Below are positions 1 through 8,845 of a stretch of 64,000 bases of DNA, one piece after another. The stretch lies in the NCBI GenBank assembly GCA_026398895.1, contig JAPLRZ010000048.1, forward strand, positions 80,524 through 144,523, in the 5' to 3' direction. Each line of letters begins with the position of its first letter. The stretch's first letter is position 1. A program made the position numbers and the translations under genes. Source of the stretch: Methylococcales bacterium. GTDB lineage: Bacteria > Pseudomonadota > Gammaproteobacteria > Methylococcales > Methylomonadaceae. A model generated the notes under the pieces. It made no database searches. It was not told where the DNA came from and was given only the letters and a program-made list of their open reading frames with translations.

Positions 1-1062
1 GCCACGATGCGCAAGTTCTACGGCAATGGCGGCAGCTAAGGTGGTTTTTCCTACGCCGCCTTTACCCATCAACATCACTAAACCATGACCGTCCGCCGCG
101 ATACCATTCACCAGTTCAGATAACACGGGGGCGTTTAATTCAATCGGTGAATCAATCGCTACTTGAATTTGTGGCGGCGATTCACTCAGCAATTGGCGTA
201 ACGCATCAAGTCCAACCAAATTAAAGGCTTTAAGCATCACCAAATCGCAAGGTAAGGCTTTCAACGGGTCTGGAATGGTATTCAGCGCAGCTTGTTCACG
301 CTGGAAAATAGCGGCGGCTAACGAATCATGGTCTGCTTCAATACTGGGTAAAATGCCATTAATGACTAAATATTGTTGCGATAAACCAATTGCCGCCAGT
401 TCTTCGTGAGTACGAGCCACTTCGCGTAAGGTTGCAAGTTGTGCGCGAGCCACTAAAATTAAACGTGTGCGTTGTGGATCAGCTAAGGCATCGACAGCGG
501 CTTTATATTGACTACGTTGTTTTTCCAATCCCGCTAATGGCCCCAGACAAGACGCATCACCTTTACCTTCTTCTAAAAAACCACTCCACGCGGTAGGTAG
601 TGACAATAAACGAATCGTGTGTCCTGTGGGTGCGGTGTCAAAAATAATGTGGTCGTAATCCTCGGTTAATGCCGAATCAATTAGTAAGGCGGTAAATTCA
701 TCAAACGCCGCAATTTCAGTGGTGCAAGCCCCTGATAATTGTTCTTCAATACTTTTAATCACCGCGTCAGGTAACACGCCACGCACTGGATCAACAATCC
801 GATTACGATACACTTGCGCCGCCGCTTGCGGATCAATTTCTAACGCGGCTAACAGAGGAATACTAGGAATCGCAGTAATTTGATTGCCGATGTGAATACC
901 AAAAACCTGTCCGACATTTGAAGCGGGGTCGGTACTGACCAATAACACCCGTTGCCCTGTTTCAGCCAGTTGAATAGCAGTAGCGCAAGCAATTGACGTT
1001 TTACCGACACCGCCTTTGCCCGTAAAAAACAAAAAACGCGGTGGTTTGATTAAGTAGTTCAT
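1..1062 (-). CDS. arsA: Arsenite-transporting ATPase ArsA (3' part beyond window)
   Basis: This is the soluble ATPase that energises arsenite export with ArsB and receives As(III) from ArsD. The gene starts with ATG at 1062 and runs off the left edge, so 354 codons are present out of a usual length near 580. The first P-loop is near residue 15 (GKGGVGKTS) and a second copy, GKGGVGKTT, lies close to the left edge. This is the pseudo-duplicated A1-A2 layout of true ArsA. The switch segment DTAPTGHTIRLL is present between them. It is the last visible gene of arsR-arsC-arsD-arsA, 20 bp after arsD. No efflux pump gene is visible; it may lie to the left. The family call is secure. Completeness of the gene cannot be judged. 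Confidence 0.95.
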   Translation of the reverse strand, partial: MNYLIKPPRFLFFTGKGGVGKTSIACATAIQLAETGQRVLLVSTDPASNVGQVFGIHIGNQITAIPSIPLLAALEIDPQAAAQVYRNRIVDPVRGVLPDAVIKSIEEQLSGACTTEIAAFDEFTALLIDSALTEDYDHIIFDTAPTGHTIRLLSLPTAWSGFLEEGKGDASCLGPLAGLEKQRSQYKAAVDALADPQRTRLILVARAQLATLREVARTHEELAAIGLSQQYLVINGILPSIEADHDSLAAAIFQREQAALNTIPDPLKALPCDLVMLKAFNLVGLDALRQLLSESPPQIQVAIDSPIELNAPVLSELVNGIAADGHGLVMLMGKGGVGKTTLAAAIAVELAHRG

Positions 1063-1082
1063 TACAGATTTACCTTGGGCGT

Positions 1083-1445
1083 TTAGCAGGATTGTTTGCC
1101 AGAACAGCAACCTTTTACAGGTTCTGCTTCGGCTTTAACCTCAATGATAGTTGCCCAATGGGTTAATTCGGCACGACTCGGATAACGTCCTGCTAAGGCG
1201 ATTTCACCGTCCACCAAAATCAATGGCAATGCGTCTTGTCCAGAGCGTTCTAAGAAATCTCTGACGGTTAAGTTTTCAGCAAACACCATTGGTTGTTGTG
1301 CTAAATTAAAACGTTCAATTTGCGCCCCGTGTTGCTTTGCCCACTCTATATCGGCAGAAAAACTGACTAAACTTTGTTCAACATCGACACCACAAACACC
1401 TGTGCTACAGCATAACGCAGGGTCAAAAACTTGAATATTTTTCAT
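1083..1445 (-). CDS. arsD: Arsenite metallochaperone ArsD
   Basis: ArsD is a small thioredoxin-fold protein that binds As(III) and hands it to ArsA. It has 120 residues, the usual size. The As(III)-binding cysteines C12, C13 and C18 are all present near the N-terminus (DPALCCSTGVC), and a second vicinal cysteine group (C113, C114, C120) ends the protein, as in plasmid-borne ArsD. The gene sits 12 bp after arsC and 20 bp before arsA in one leftward operon, where ArsD is expected directly upstream of its partner ArsA. Identification rests on length, cysteines and context and is firm. Confidence 0.93.
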   Translation of the reverse strand: MKNIQVFDPALCCSTGVCGVDVEQSLVSFSADIEWAKQHGAQIERFNLAQQPMVFAENLTVRDFLERSGQDALPLILVDGEIALAGRYPSRAELTHWATIIEVKAEAEPVKGCCSGKQSC

Positions 1446-1457
1446 TTGAAAATCTCC

Positions 1458-1949
1458 TTAATGAACCAAGCCAATGTCATGCACACTTTGTTTCAAGGCT
1501 AAATCATTTAAGCTGGATAAATTTAACGAAGCAAACAACGAAATGCGGCGGTGCAAAATTGTAAAGGCTTGAGCAAACGCAATATTTTTCTGTTCATCCT
1601 CAACGGAGGCAGGATCAAATACCCCCCAATGTGCGGTAATGGGTTGTCCTGCCCAGACGGGACACACTTCACCCGCCGCGTTATCGCATACTGTAATTAC
1701 AAAATCTAAGTGTGGTGAATCTGGCTGTGCAAATTCATTCCAGCTTTTACTACGCGGATTTTCTAAAACCATGCCTTCTTTTTCTAATTGCTTTAACGCA
1801 AATGGATTGACAACACCTGTAGGCATACTGCCCGCACTATAAGCTTGAAAACGTCCTTTACCGACATGATTTAATATCGCTTCTGCCATAATGCTACGCG
1901 CTGAATTACCCGTACATAAAAACAGTACGCTAAAAACTTTATTCTGCAT
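1458..1949 (-). CDS. arsC: Arsenate reductase ArsC, low-molecular-weight phosphatase type
   Basis: It reduces arsenate to arsenite, which is then exported. The 163-residue protein belongs to the low-molecular-weight tyrosine phosphatase fold, not the glutaredoxin-type ArsC of E. coli. It has the active-site loop C12-T-G-N-S-A-R-S at the N-terminus, a second cysteine pair in VCDNAAGEVCP (the resolving cysteines of the thioredoxin-coupled type) and the HWGVFDPA loop with the general acid aspartate. It extends about 20 residues past the usual end near the DPA helix. It is the second gene of the ars operon, 51 bp after arsR. Whether it uses thioredoxin or another thiol donor is not visible. Confidence 0.92.
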   Translation of the reverse strand: MQNKVFSVLFLCTGNSARSIMAEAILNHVGKGRFQAYSAGSMPTGVVNPFALKQLEKEGMVLENPRSKSWNEFAQPDSPHLDFVITVCDNAAGEVCPVWAGQPITAHWGVFDPASVEDEQKNIAFAQAFTILHRRISLFASLNLSSLNDLALKQSVHDIGLVH

Positions 1950-2000
1950 AAAACACCTCTTTGAAATGTAAATAGTTAATAATTTAAAAAATTAAATGGT

Positions 2001-2372
2001 TTAAGATTTTATTGGCGTTGATAAAAGTGTTGGTAATACCGCATCACAACATTCTGAGGCTTCACGGAATTCTGCGCATTGTTCAGGATGCCCAGCACAG
2101 CACTCTTCGGTGAGATAGGCGATTAAATCCAGCATGAGCCGAAGATTAGCCCGATAACGTTGAAAACGCCCTTCTTGCTCAACCGTTAACAAACCTGTTT
2201 GCGTGAGTGCTTTTAAGTGAAAAGAAAGATTCGTCGGTGGCACATTAAGCGCGGTCGCGATTTCACCCGCGACCAGTCCGTCCCTGCCTTTTTTAACGAG
2301 CAAACGGAACACATCAAGCCGCACACCAGACGAAAGTGATTCAAAAATAGACGTTGCAATATAATTTTCCAT
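2001..2372 (-). CDS. arsR: ArsR-family arsenic-responsive repressor
   Basis: This is a winged-helix repressor of the ars operon, released from DNA by As(III). It has 123 residues with the helix-turn-helix around residues 33-60 (LVAGEIATALNVPPTNLSFH) and a beta wing ending near residue 75. The classical ELCVCDL metal site in the recognition helix is absent. Instead there are C-terminal cysteines C91, C92 and C99, plus C108 and C109, resembling the C95/C96/C102 site described for the Acidithiobacillus ferrooxidans ArsR. The first gene of the leftward ars operon, it is probably autoregulated through the palindrome just upstream. There is no clear Shine-Dalgarno sequence before the ATG, so translation may be nearly leaderless. 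Confidence 0.92.
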   Translation of the reverse strand: MENYIATSIFESLSSGVRLDVFRLLVKKGRDGLVAGEIATALNVPPTNLSFHLKALTQTGLLTVEQEGRFQRYRANLRLMLDLIAYLTEECCAGHPEQCAEFREASECCDAVLPTLLSTPIKS

Positions 2373-2374
2373 AT

Positions 2375-2398
2375 TTCAACGATACAACTAATATTGAA
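2375..2398 (-). promoter_or_regulatory. Candidate ArsR operator and ars promoter
   Basis: An inverted repeat TTCAA-14 bp-TTGAA lies two bases upstream of the arsR start, the place and shape expected for an ArsR operator. On the minus strand a TTGCGT box (about 2400-2405) and a TATCGT box are separated by 17 bp and overlap the palindrome. The start of transcription would then be only a few bases before the ATG. Inferred from pattern only. Confidence 0.5.
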
Positions 2399-2740
2399 GT
2401 AACGCAAATTAAAAAACCGTGTAGGGTAATCTGTGTGTATCCTTGTATGTTAGCCGAGCCTGTGATAGAGTCTCCCGTAACCTGTTAATTTTATTGATAA
2501 TAATTGTTTTTTTTGAGGTTTTTATCTCATTACTTATTGACAGGTTATTTTTTCTTTTTTGACCGTTCTAGCTACTAATTCCGCTTGCTTTTGAGTTTTG
2601 CAAGTTTCTTGATCGATAAAAAATATTGATGTAGAGTTAAGTGTAAAGCTATTTGAACCAGTAATAAGCTTTTGTATTTCCCCCAACTCTGCTGAAAGCC
2701 TTTTTAATGAGTTATTTTCATAGATACAGAGGGTTTACCA
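2399..2740. other. Intergenic gap between arsR and the giant gene
   Basis: AT-rich spacer of about 340 bp between two divergent genes. It must contain the promoter of the giant gene; AGAGGG at 2728-2733 is a good ribosome binding site seven bases before its ATG. I see no RNA gene, repeat or convincing small ORF here. Confidence 0.5.
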
Positions 2741-5700
2741 ATGCTAACTTTACAAAAAACATTCAAGTACGATGGTGTTATTAAAGAGGCCATCTTTTCA
2801 ATTTTAAAGCTTAAATTTAACTACCCCGTTTTCAAATATTCTGTTTCAGAACTGGCAGGATCCGTTATCTTAAGGGAAGTTTTATCTTACCAAACCCTGA
2901 TAGCTTCTCATGAGCTGGATAGTGCCGCTTATAAAGTTGAGTTGCCGTTCAATGACATTGTGGGTAGCGATACCACCAGTATCAACAACTTCAAAAAATA
3001 TATGCAGCAGGCGTTTTTGCAAAAAGATTTCAACATTGAAAATATCTCGTTTAATGTCGATGTTGTATTCAGTGACGCGGAAAGCAATACCCCCATAGGT
3101 GCGCAGACGTTTCAAGCATTTTGTTTGCTGAAAAACACTCAAACCGCTTTAATCAATCGTAGCACTACCGCTAACAGTGATAGTCAGCAAGCTAGTCTTG
3201 CTGCCAGTCAGGTAGAGCTGATTAATCGCGCAGGTTACGATAAAATTTTTGCTGGATTTACCAGCGTGACTAAGTCACATGACGAGTCGTTTCTTATCAA
3301 TCTGCTGCAATTTTTACTGAGTGTTTGCGAAGAAGGTAGTCACAGCCTGAGTCATCTGAGTGTCGCAATATCTGAACGCTTGCTTAAGGAATTAACAGTC
3401 ATTGATCTTAACGAACCCAAAAAAGCACTTGAGATGATATGCAGTGAATTTCCGCAGCTGTTTGAATTTAGTCTTCATGTCAAAGAAATTAAGCCACTGG
3501 AAGTAGGGGGTGTTTTCGTCTTAAAAGCCACCGATGGCGTGAAGATTAGCCAAAATGATGTGAATTTGTACGATATTTCCGCAGAATATGCGATGTTATC
3601 TGACAATCAGGAAGTGGGTTTTGCCAACGACCATGTTGACTGGACTACTAATAAAGGCGTGCTGAAAGAAAACGCGATTGAATTTTCATTCAGTGCGGGT
3701 CAACCTATTATTGCGAGTGCAGTGCATGGATCTATTGCTATCATGGTAAAAAGTTTTGATGGTGCGGTGGTTTGGTCAAAATCCTATAAGCCAAAAGATC
3801 CAAGCTTGCAAAAACTGCGTATCGAGATTCCGCTACAACGCCCAAGCATACTAAGCGATGCGGATAAAAAAGGCATTTCTAACAAAAAACTGAGAGGCAA
3901 GTTAGTCGCTATTAACAGCACGGTCTCACTCAAAGATGTCACCGTGTTAATACAAGCGAAACACTTGGATAGCTCTACATGGAAAATTGTTGCAGCCACC
4001 ACCACCGATGGCTTTGGCAATTTCTCTATGGCTTATCCGTTTGGTCAATATATGGCGGCACAGGCTGTGGTCTCATTGACAGCAAACAGCCCAGTTGACA
4101 TTCCTGTTGATGTTAATCAGCTAAACGGAGAAACGATTTCTGATGAGTTTTTGTATTTGCTAATTCAAGGTGTCAATCCAGCTGTTGAGCCGCCGAAAGA
4201 GGACTGCGAATGTACGGCAACGAAAAATGTGCCACGTCTTCCTGATCAAAGCGATTTGATTAATTCTAATGACTACACCCAAGATATGGGCGGGTCTTGC
4301 GTCAATTTATCAACCCCCAACCGTACGCTCCGCGAGTTCAATTATCAGGCAATCGTTAGAACGTCTGACCCTGATGTGTCCAATTACACGCTGACAAAAA
4401 AGAACGATGGTAGCTTCGATTTAACAGGCGGTTTTAGCAAGATAAAACGTGCAGATGTTGATTTGAATAATCCGATTAAATGGCAGGATGCACCCGACTA
4501 CCACAGCAATCTAACCGTTTATCAGGCTGTCACGGTTGCCACAGGTCATATACTGCACTATAAATCTGAGTTTAAGGCCGACGGTTATTCACTTGGTGAT
4601 TTGCTATATTCTTTGCCCTTAGCTCCTGGGCAGAAAAAACAAATTGTGGTATTCGATTCATCGCATAACCTGCGTGCTGCTGAAGCGCAAAGTCTGTCTC
4701 AAACAGAACGTCTCGCGGCAAATATTACCGATGAACGTGACATTGTTGATCAACTCGGTGGTGGTATCAATGAAGCTACGCGGGGTAGTAGTGATGCTAC
4801 TACCAGTGGAGTGAGTGCAGGTGTTGGAGCCAGTGGTTCAGCGGGTTTTTTTGGTGCATCGCTCGGCGTTGCTGGGGGGTATGCCAATGCGAATTCCAGC
4901 GCGTCACAAAATAGTTCGCGCAATGTGTCGCAATTTTTTGGTGAAAAACTGCGCCAATCCATTATGCAAAACTCCAACAGCTATCGCCAACAAAATGCTT
5001 CAGTAGTCACGACGGTACAAGAAGGGCAACATTATTCAGCAGAAACTGAAGTGGTGGCAAATCACAACCATTGCCATCCGTTGACTATGATGTATTTCGA
5101 GGTGTTACGCCATTATGCGGTTTTCCAAGAACTCGCCAGCGTTGAGGAATGCGTTTTTGTGCCGTTATTAATGACGCATTTTACGGCGGATAATATTTGT
5201 AAATGGCGTGATGTATTAGCGAGACATTTGTTGAGTATGCCTTCCAATACTTATTTGGCTGCCTTTCGCAATGGCATTCGTGGCGGAGCTCATCCATTGC
5301 TTAAAGCGTTTGACGCAAATGATCGTATTCGCACCAATTATGTTAATGTTGATTTTCCAAAAACCACTTATGATGATGAAGTCATTAGTTACATCAGTGG
5401 CGATATGACCATACGCGTTAATTTACCACGCCCAAAAACTCAGTATGACCGAATCAAATCGCTACCGATTATTTTAAAAGCCAAAGATGTTGATCATTCA
5501 GCCGCTGTAAAAAGTGCCGCTCTGGCAGTGTGTACAGGTGGTTTATCATTGTTGTTTGGTGATAGCGCACCGCCCCCCGTGTTAGTACAGTCAAAAGCAC
5601 AACTTTTTGACTCTTTCATGCAAATGGATGCCAACTACGAGACGGTCGCTCCTGCGCAGTGTATGCGTGTAGTCAATTTTCGTGGCATATCAATAACCAT

Positions 5701-8700
5701 TGGCGGTATCACTTTTAACTTTGCAGGCGGAGACTTTTTTCAGAACAGTATCCTCGATAAAACCGCATGGGAAGCTTACGCATTTTTTATCGGCTACAAC
5801 GACCCACTTGATATGCTAGATTATTATTTCAGGGGGCGACTAATTGCCGAATGGGATAGTATTTTCTACAACGATATTATTCCCGTTGTATTCAATCGCA
5901 TCATAGAAAATATTCAAATTGCGGGTATCGCTTGCGACTGGAGTAGTAACGCACGTTACAAGGGAGGCGAGCGCATTATGCGAATTAGTATGCAGGGAAA
6001 AACATCCAAGAAGCGTAATGAATTTTTGCCTGAAATCGTGATGACTGCGTCTAATTTTGTGACAAACACGATTCATGATCAAGTTACTTTCGTTGTCCAA
6101 AATGTCAACCTGCATTATTCAACCCCGCACTATAACGGCTCGCTTTTTCATGGTAATGTCAACAATGATTTGCTGGATAAGCAAGGTGTCACTCTGTACG
6201 CACCTGAAAATTCTGATGAAAAACGTAATCCAAGAAAAGAGGATATTTTTATAGTTCAGAAATTGATTGAGCATTTAAACAGTAATCTTGAGCATTACAA
6301 CAAGGCACTGTGGTTTAACCTCGACTCTGATCGCCGTTTCATGTTGCTCGATGGTTTCAATATTCAGATTTACAATGATTTTGGACAACCCGCAGGCTAT
6401 CGCAGTCTTGCCTCTATAGTGAAAAATACTGTCATTTCAATAGTCGGTAATTCGCTGGTATTACCCGTTGCTGCTGGCTACAAAATCAGTAAATCTTATA
6501 TTATTGAGCAAACAGCAGATGGCTCACCCGAAGATGTATCCTTGCTCGATCACTACAAGCCCATTACACCTTCTCAGCCTTATCGAATCAGCGTGCCATC
6601 GCGCGGCGTATTTCTGGAAGCTGTTAAAGGCAATTGTGATGCCTGTGAAGCGGTGGAAGACAATACTTCTCAGGACTGGACTAAGTTTACTACTGACGAA
6701 CCTACCCAAATTATGCCAGTCGCTCCACCAACACCTACGATTACCGACTGGCAAGCGGTATTCAAAGATTTTGCCACGCCGATTGTTAATATTCAAAATG
6801 CACCAACTCTACCAAGCGCAGGTGCTGGTCTGGCTGGTCTTTCCGATTTGCTTGGCAAATCAGACACTTTCAATGATATTACTGGCTTGGCAGGCAATCA
6901 GGCAAATGCCATAAAAACCCTTCAGTCGAATAATGAAAATGTTCGCGCACTGGCAGAAGCCTCCAAGGGGCTGGCGATGCAGCAGCATAATACCAGCAAC
7001 TCTGGCGACATTATGGGTTCGTTGAAAAAAGCGAAAGATACTGGCGGTATTACTCAACAAGAATATAGTGATTTGTTGAAAAACCATTTGCAACAAGTGA
7101 TTGACGGTGGTGATAGTAAAAAAGCAGAAATTGCCGCAAGCAAACCTTCCCTAACCGAAGCCGCAGTTAAGGCAGCGGGAGAAGGTAAGTCAGTAAAAGC
7201 GATAAGTACAGGTGCGGAAGGTGGTTCTGAAACAATCGCCATTGAGGGCGCAGCAACTGAAAACGTACTAGCAGAAGTTAAAGGTAATTTACCGCTATTG
7301 AAGCAAACAAACGCGATGGCTTGTTGGGCGACAGTTGCAACCATGATGGTGAACTGGAAAAAGCAACAGAATTGGTCGGTGCTTGACGTAGTCACTTCCG
7401 CTGGGGCGACCTATATGTGGATGTTTAAAAATGAGGAAGGTTTAAGCAGCTCGGAAAAGCCAGCTTTTCTAACAGCACTGGGCATGGTTGGTGAAACACC
7501 AAACAGAAGCTATCAGTTAAGTGAGTTTATTGACCTGATTAAAACCTATGGACCACTTTGGCTTACCTGTGATTCTAATCTTGCCACTGGAAAATTTGCA
7601 CCCCATGCGCGTATTCTGGTCAAGATTACTGGGACAGGTACACCCGATGGAAACGGTACTTTCTTTACCTTCATCAATCCATCAACGGGGGCTATGGAGA
7701 CAGAAAGTTTTGCTAAATTCCTTGCTGGTTTTGAACAAATGGTAACGGACTCTCCGTCGCAAAATTTGTTCACACAAATAGTACATTTTAGTAGCAAAGT
7801 ATCAGGGGATAACAGTTCAAATAGTAACATAAAGGAAGGTGCTGATGCTTCCGACAAGGATCCCCTACGCTTACAAGCCGAAGTTGCCGCGCAACTGCTA
7901 AAATATTCGGGCTATGGTGCAGGAACCAGTTGCAGAATAGTCGCTGATTATGTCATAGCAAAAATGGAGCAAATATGGCAGGGTCAGGGGGGGATTGTGG
8001 GTATGGTTGACCACCACCATCATGACGATTTAGTTAATTATCTTGCATCATCCAAAGTACCTGCCACCTATGTTGATGTGGCAACGGAAGCAACCTCTTG
8101 GGCGAGTGAAGCGTTTCCTCAATGGGATCCACCACTTCTTCCTGCTGGAAAAGACCCCGCTACTTGGGCTTACACCAGACCTTTTCTTACTGATAGCCTG
8201 CCTTATTGTGTAATCAGATTCTTCAAACTGGAATCGGAAGCCTATAAAAAGGATTATATGCCCATTCTCGCCCATGAAGTTTGCCATTTTATTCTGTACA
8301 AAGATGGACTGGCTTTTGAGAAGGATTACCGCGATTTCCTTTATGCCGATACCACAATGTCCACTGAAAACAGGAAAAAAGGTGCGCTTGCACGCAATCG
8401 CTGTCTTCAGGAAATTGTTGGTCGGCGTATGAATTTCCTAGTGCATAAAGAGATCGATGTACCCGTTGTTTCAGGTGTTGCAACGCCAGCCACTTTAGGT
8501 AAAAGTATTTATGCTGATTTTGCAGGACAGAATTTAACTGACCCTTATTACAGTCCCATCACGGAATTTTTGAATTTGTTGCCCACCGTACAGAAACGCC
8601 ATGAACAAGTTGGTATTTGGCTACAAACCTTCGTGACAACGGCTCATTTATTTAACAATGCAACCTTTTCCAATCAGTTGAAGGATGACTTTAATTATGC

Positions 8701-8767
8701 AGGACACTTTCTGAAAACAGCAACCGATGCTGAATATGACGCAGAAATTTCTCTTGGAATTCATTAA
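2741..8767 (+). CDS. Giant multidomain protein with papain-like and HEVCH protease-like domains
   Basis: I do not recognise this 2008-residue protein as a named family. No signal peptide is visible. In order: an unassigned N-terminal region; a beta-rich stretch at about 375-460 resembling carboxypeptidase-regulatory repeats; a cysteine pair at 489 and 491; a Gly/Ser/Ala-rich, weakly hydrophobic segment at about 672-735; a striking NHNHCH motif at 774-779; a long middle region; a low-complexity Ala/Gly/Lys linker at about 1400-1510; a papain-like cysteine peptidase domain with C1528 (AMACWATVA), H1622 (APHARILV) and N1646 (INPSTG); a histidine run at 1758-1761; and a zinc metallopeptidase-like site HEVCH at 1845-1849 with E1891 as possible third ligand. 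Both protease calls rest on motifs. It stands alone between the ars operon and mtaB, has its own terminator and looks accessory. It could be a toxin, a processing enzyme or a large cytoplasmic scaffold. Confidence 0.85.
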   Translation: MLTLQKTFKYDGVIKEAIFSILKLKFNYPVFKYSVSELAGSVILREVLSYQTLIASHELDSAAYKVELPFNDIVGSDTTSINNFKKYMQQAFLQKDFNIENISFNVDVVFSDAESNTPIGAQTFQAFCLLKNTQTALINRSTTANSDSQQASLAASQVELINRAGYDKIFAGFTSVTKSHDESFLINLLQFLLSVCEEGSHSLSHLSVAISERLLKELTVIDLNEPKKALEMICSEFPQLFEFSLHVKEIKPLEVGGVFVLKATDGVKISQNDVNLYDISAEYAMLSDNQEVGFANDHVDWTTNKGVLKENAIEFSFSAGQPIIASAVHGSIAIMVKSFDGAVVWSKSYKPKDPSLQKLRIEIPLQRPSILSDADKKGISNKKLRGKLVAINSTVSLKDVTVLIQAKHLDSSTWKIVAATTTDGFGNFSMAYPFGQYMAAQAVVSLTANSPVDIPVDVNQLNGETISDEFLYLLIQGVNPAVEPPKEDCECTATKNVPRLPDQSDLINSNDYTQDMGGSCVNLSTPNRTLREFNYQAIVRTSDPDVSNYTLTKKNDGSFDLTGGFSKIKRADVDLNNPIKWQDAPDYHSNLTVYQAVTVATGHILHYKSEFKADGYSLGDLLYSLPLAPGQKKQIVVFDSSHNLRAAEAQSLSQTERLAANITDERDIVDQLGGGINEATRGSSDATTSGVSAGVGASGSAGFFGASLGVAGGYANANSSASQNSSRNVSQFFGEKLRQSIMQNSNSYRQQNASVVTTVQEGQHYSAETEVVANHNHCHPLTMMYFEVLRHYAVFQELASVEECVFVPLLMTHFTADNICKWRDVLARHLLSMPSNTYLAAFRNGIRGGAHPLLKAFDANDRIRTNYVNVDFPKTTYDDEVISYISGDMTIRVNLPRPKTQYDRIKSLPIILKAKDVDHSAAVKSAALAVCTGGLSLLFGDSAPPPVLVQSKAQLFDSFMQMDANYETVAPAQCMRVVNFRGISITIGGITFNFAGGDFFQNSILDKTAWEAYAFFIGYNDPLDMLDYYFRGRLIAEWDSIFYNDIIPVVFNRIIENIQIAGIACDWSSNARYKGGERIMRISMQGKTSKKRNEFLPEIVMTASNFVTNTIHDQVTFVVQNVNLHYSTPHYNGSLFHGNVNNDLLDKQGVTLYAPENSDEKRNPRKEDIFIVQKLIEHLNSNLEHYNKALWFNLDSDRRFMLLDGFNIQIYNDFGQPAGYRSLASIVKNTVISIVGNSLVLPVAAGYKISKSYIIEQTADGSPEDVSLLDHYKPITPSQPYRISVPSRGVFLEAVKGNCDACEAVEDNTSQDWTKFTTDEPTQIMPVAPPTPTITDWQAVFKDFATPIVNIQNAPTLPSAGAGLAGLSDLLGKSDTFNDITGLAGNQANAIKTLQSNNENVRALAEASKGLAMQQHNTSNSGDIMGSLKKAKDTGGITQQEYSDLLKNHLQQVIDGGDSKKAEIAASKPSLTEAAVKAAGEGKSVKAISTGAEGGSETIAIEGAATENVLAEVKGNLPLLKQTNAMACWATVATMMVNWKKQQNWSVLDVVTSAGATYMWMFKNEEGLSSSEKPAFLTALGMVGETPNRSYQLSEFIDLIKTYGPLWLTCDSNLATGKFAPHARILVKITGTGTPDGNGTFFTFINPSTGAMETESFAKFLAGFEQMVTDSPSQNLFTQIVHFSSKVSGDNSSNSNIKEGADASDKDPLRLQAEVAAQLLKYSGYGAGTSCRIVADYVIAKMEQIWQGQGGIVGMVDHHHHDDLVNYLASSKVPATYVDVATEATSWASEAFPQWDPPLLPAGKDPATWAYTRPFLTDSLPYCVIRFFKLESEAYKKDYMPILAHEVCHFILYKDGLAFEKDYRDFLYADTTMSTENRKKGALARNRCLQEIVGRRMNFLVHKEIDVPVVSGVATPATLGKSIYADFAGQNLTDPYYSPITEFLNLLPTVQKRHEQVGIWLQTFVTTAHLFNNATFSNQLKDDFNYAGHFLKTATDAEYDAEISLGIH

Positions 8768-8784
8768 AGCTTAACTTGTAGTAA

Positions 8785-8817
8785 AAGGCTTTAGCCCCGA
8801 TTTTCGGAGCTAAAGCC
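8785..8817 (+). terminator. Bidirectional hairpin terminator
   Basis: A 15-bp stem with one mismatch (arms beginning AGGCTTTAGC and ending GCTAAAGCCT, loop ATT) lies 17 bp after the giant gene. It is followed by CTCTTT on the plus strand and by TTTTACTA on the minus strand. It therefore suits the end of both the giant gene and convergent mtaB. Confidence 0.75.
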
Positions 8818-8845
8818 TCTTTCACAGAATACAGCGGTTATATTA

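Noticed and set aside
6468..6914. 148-residue ORF on the plus strand
   Set aside because: Lies inside the giant gene in another frame; composition is that of a shadow frame.
8009..8029. Four-histidine run as an affinity-tag or metal-store domain
   Set aside because: Too short and isolated; it may be a loop of the metalloprotease-like domain.
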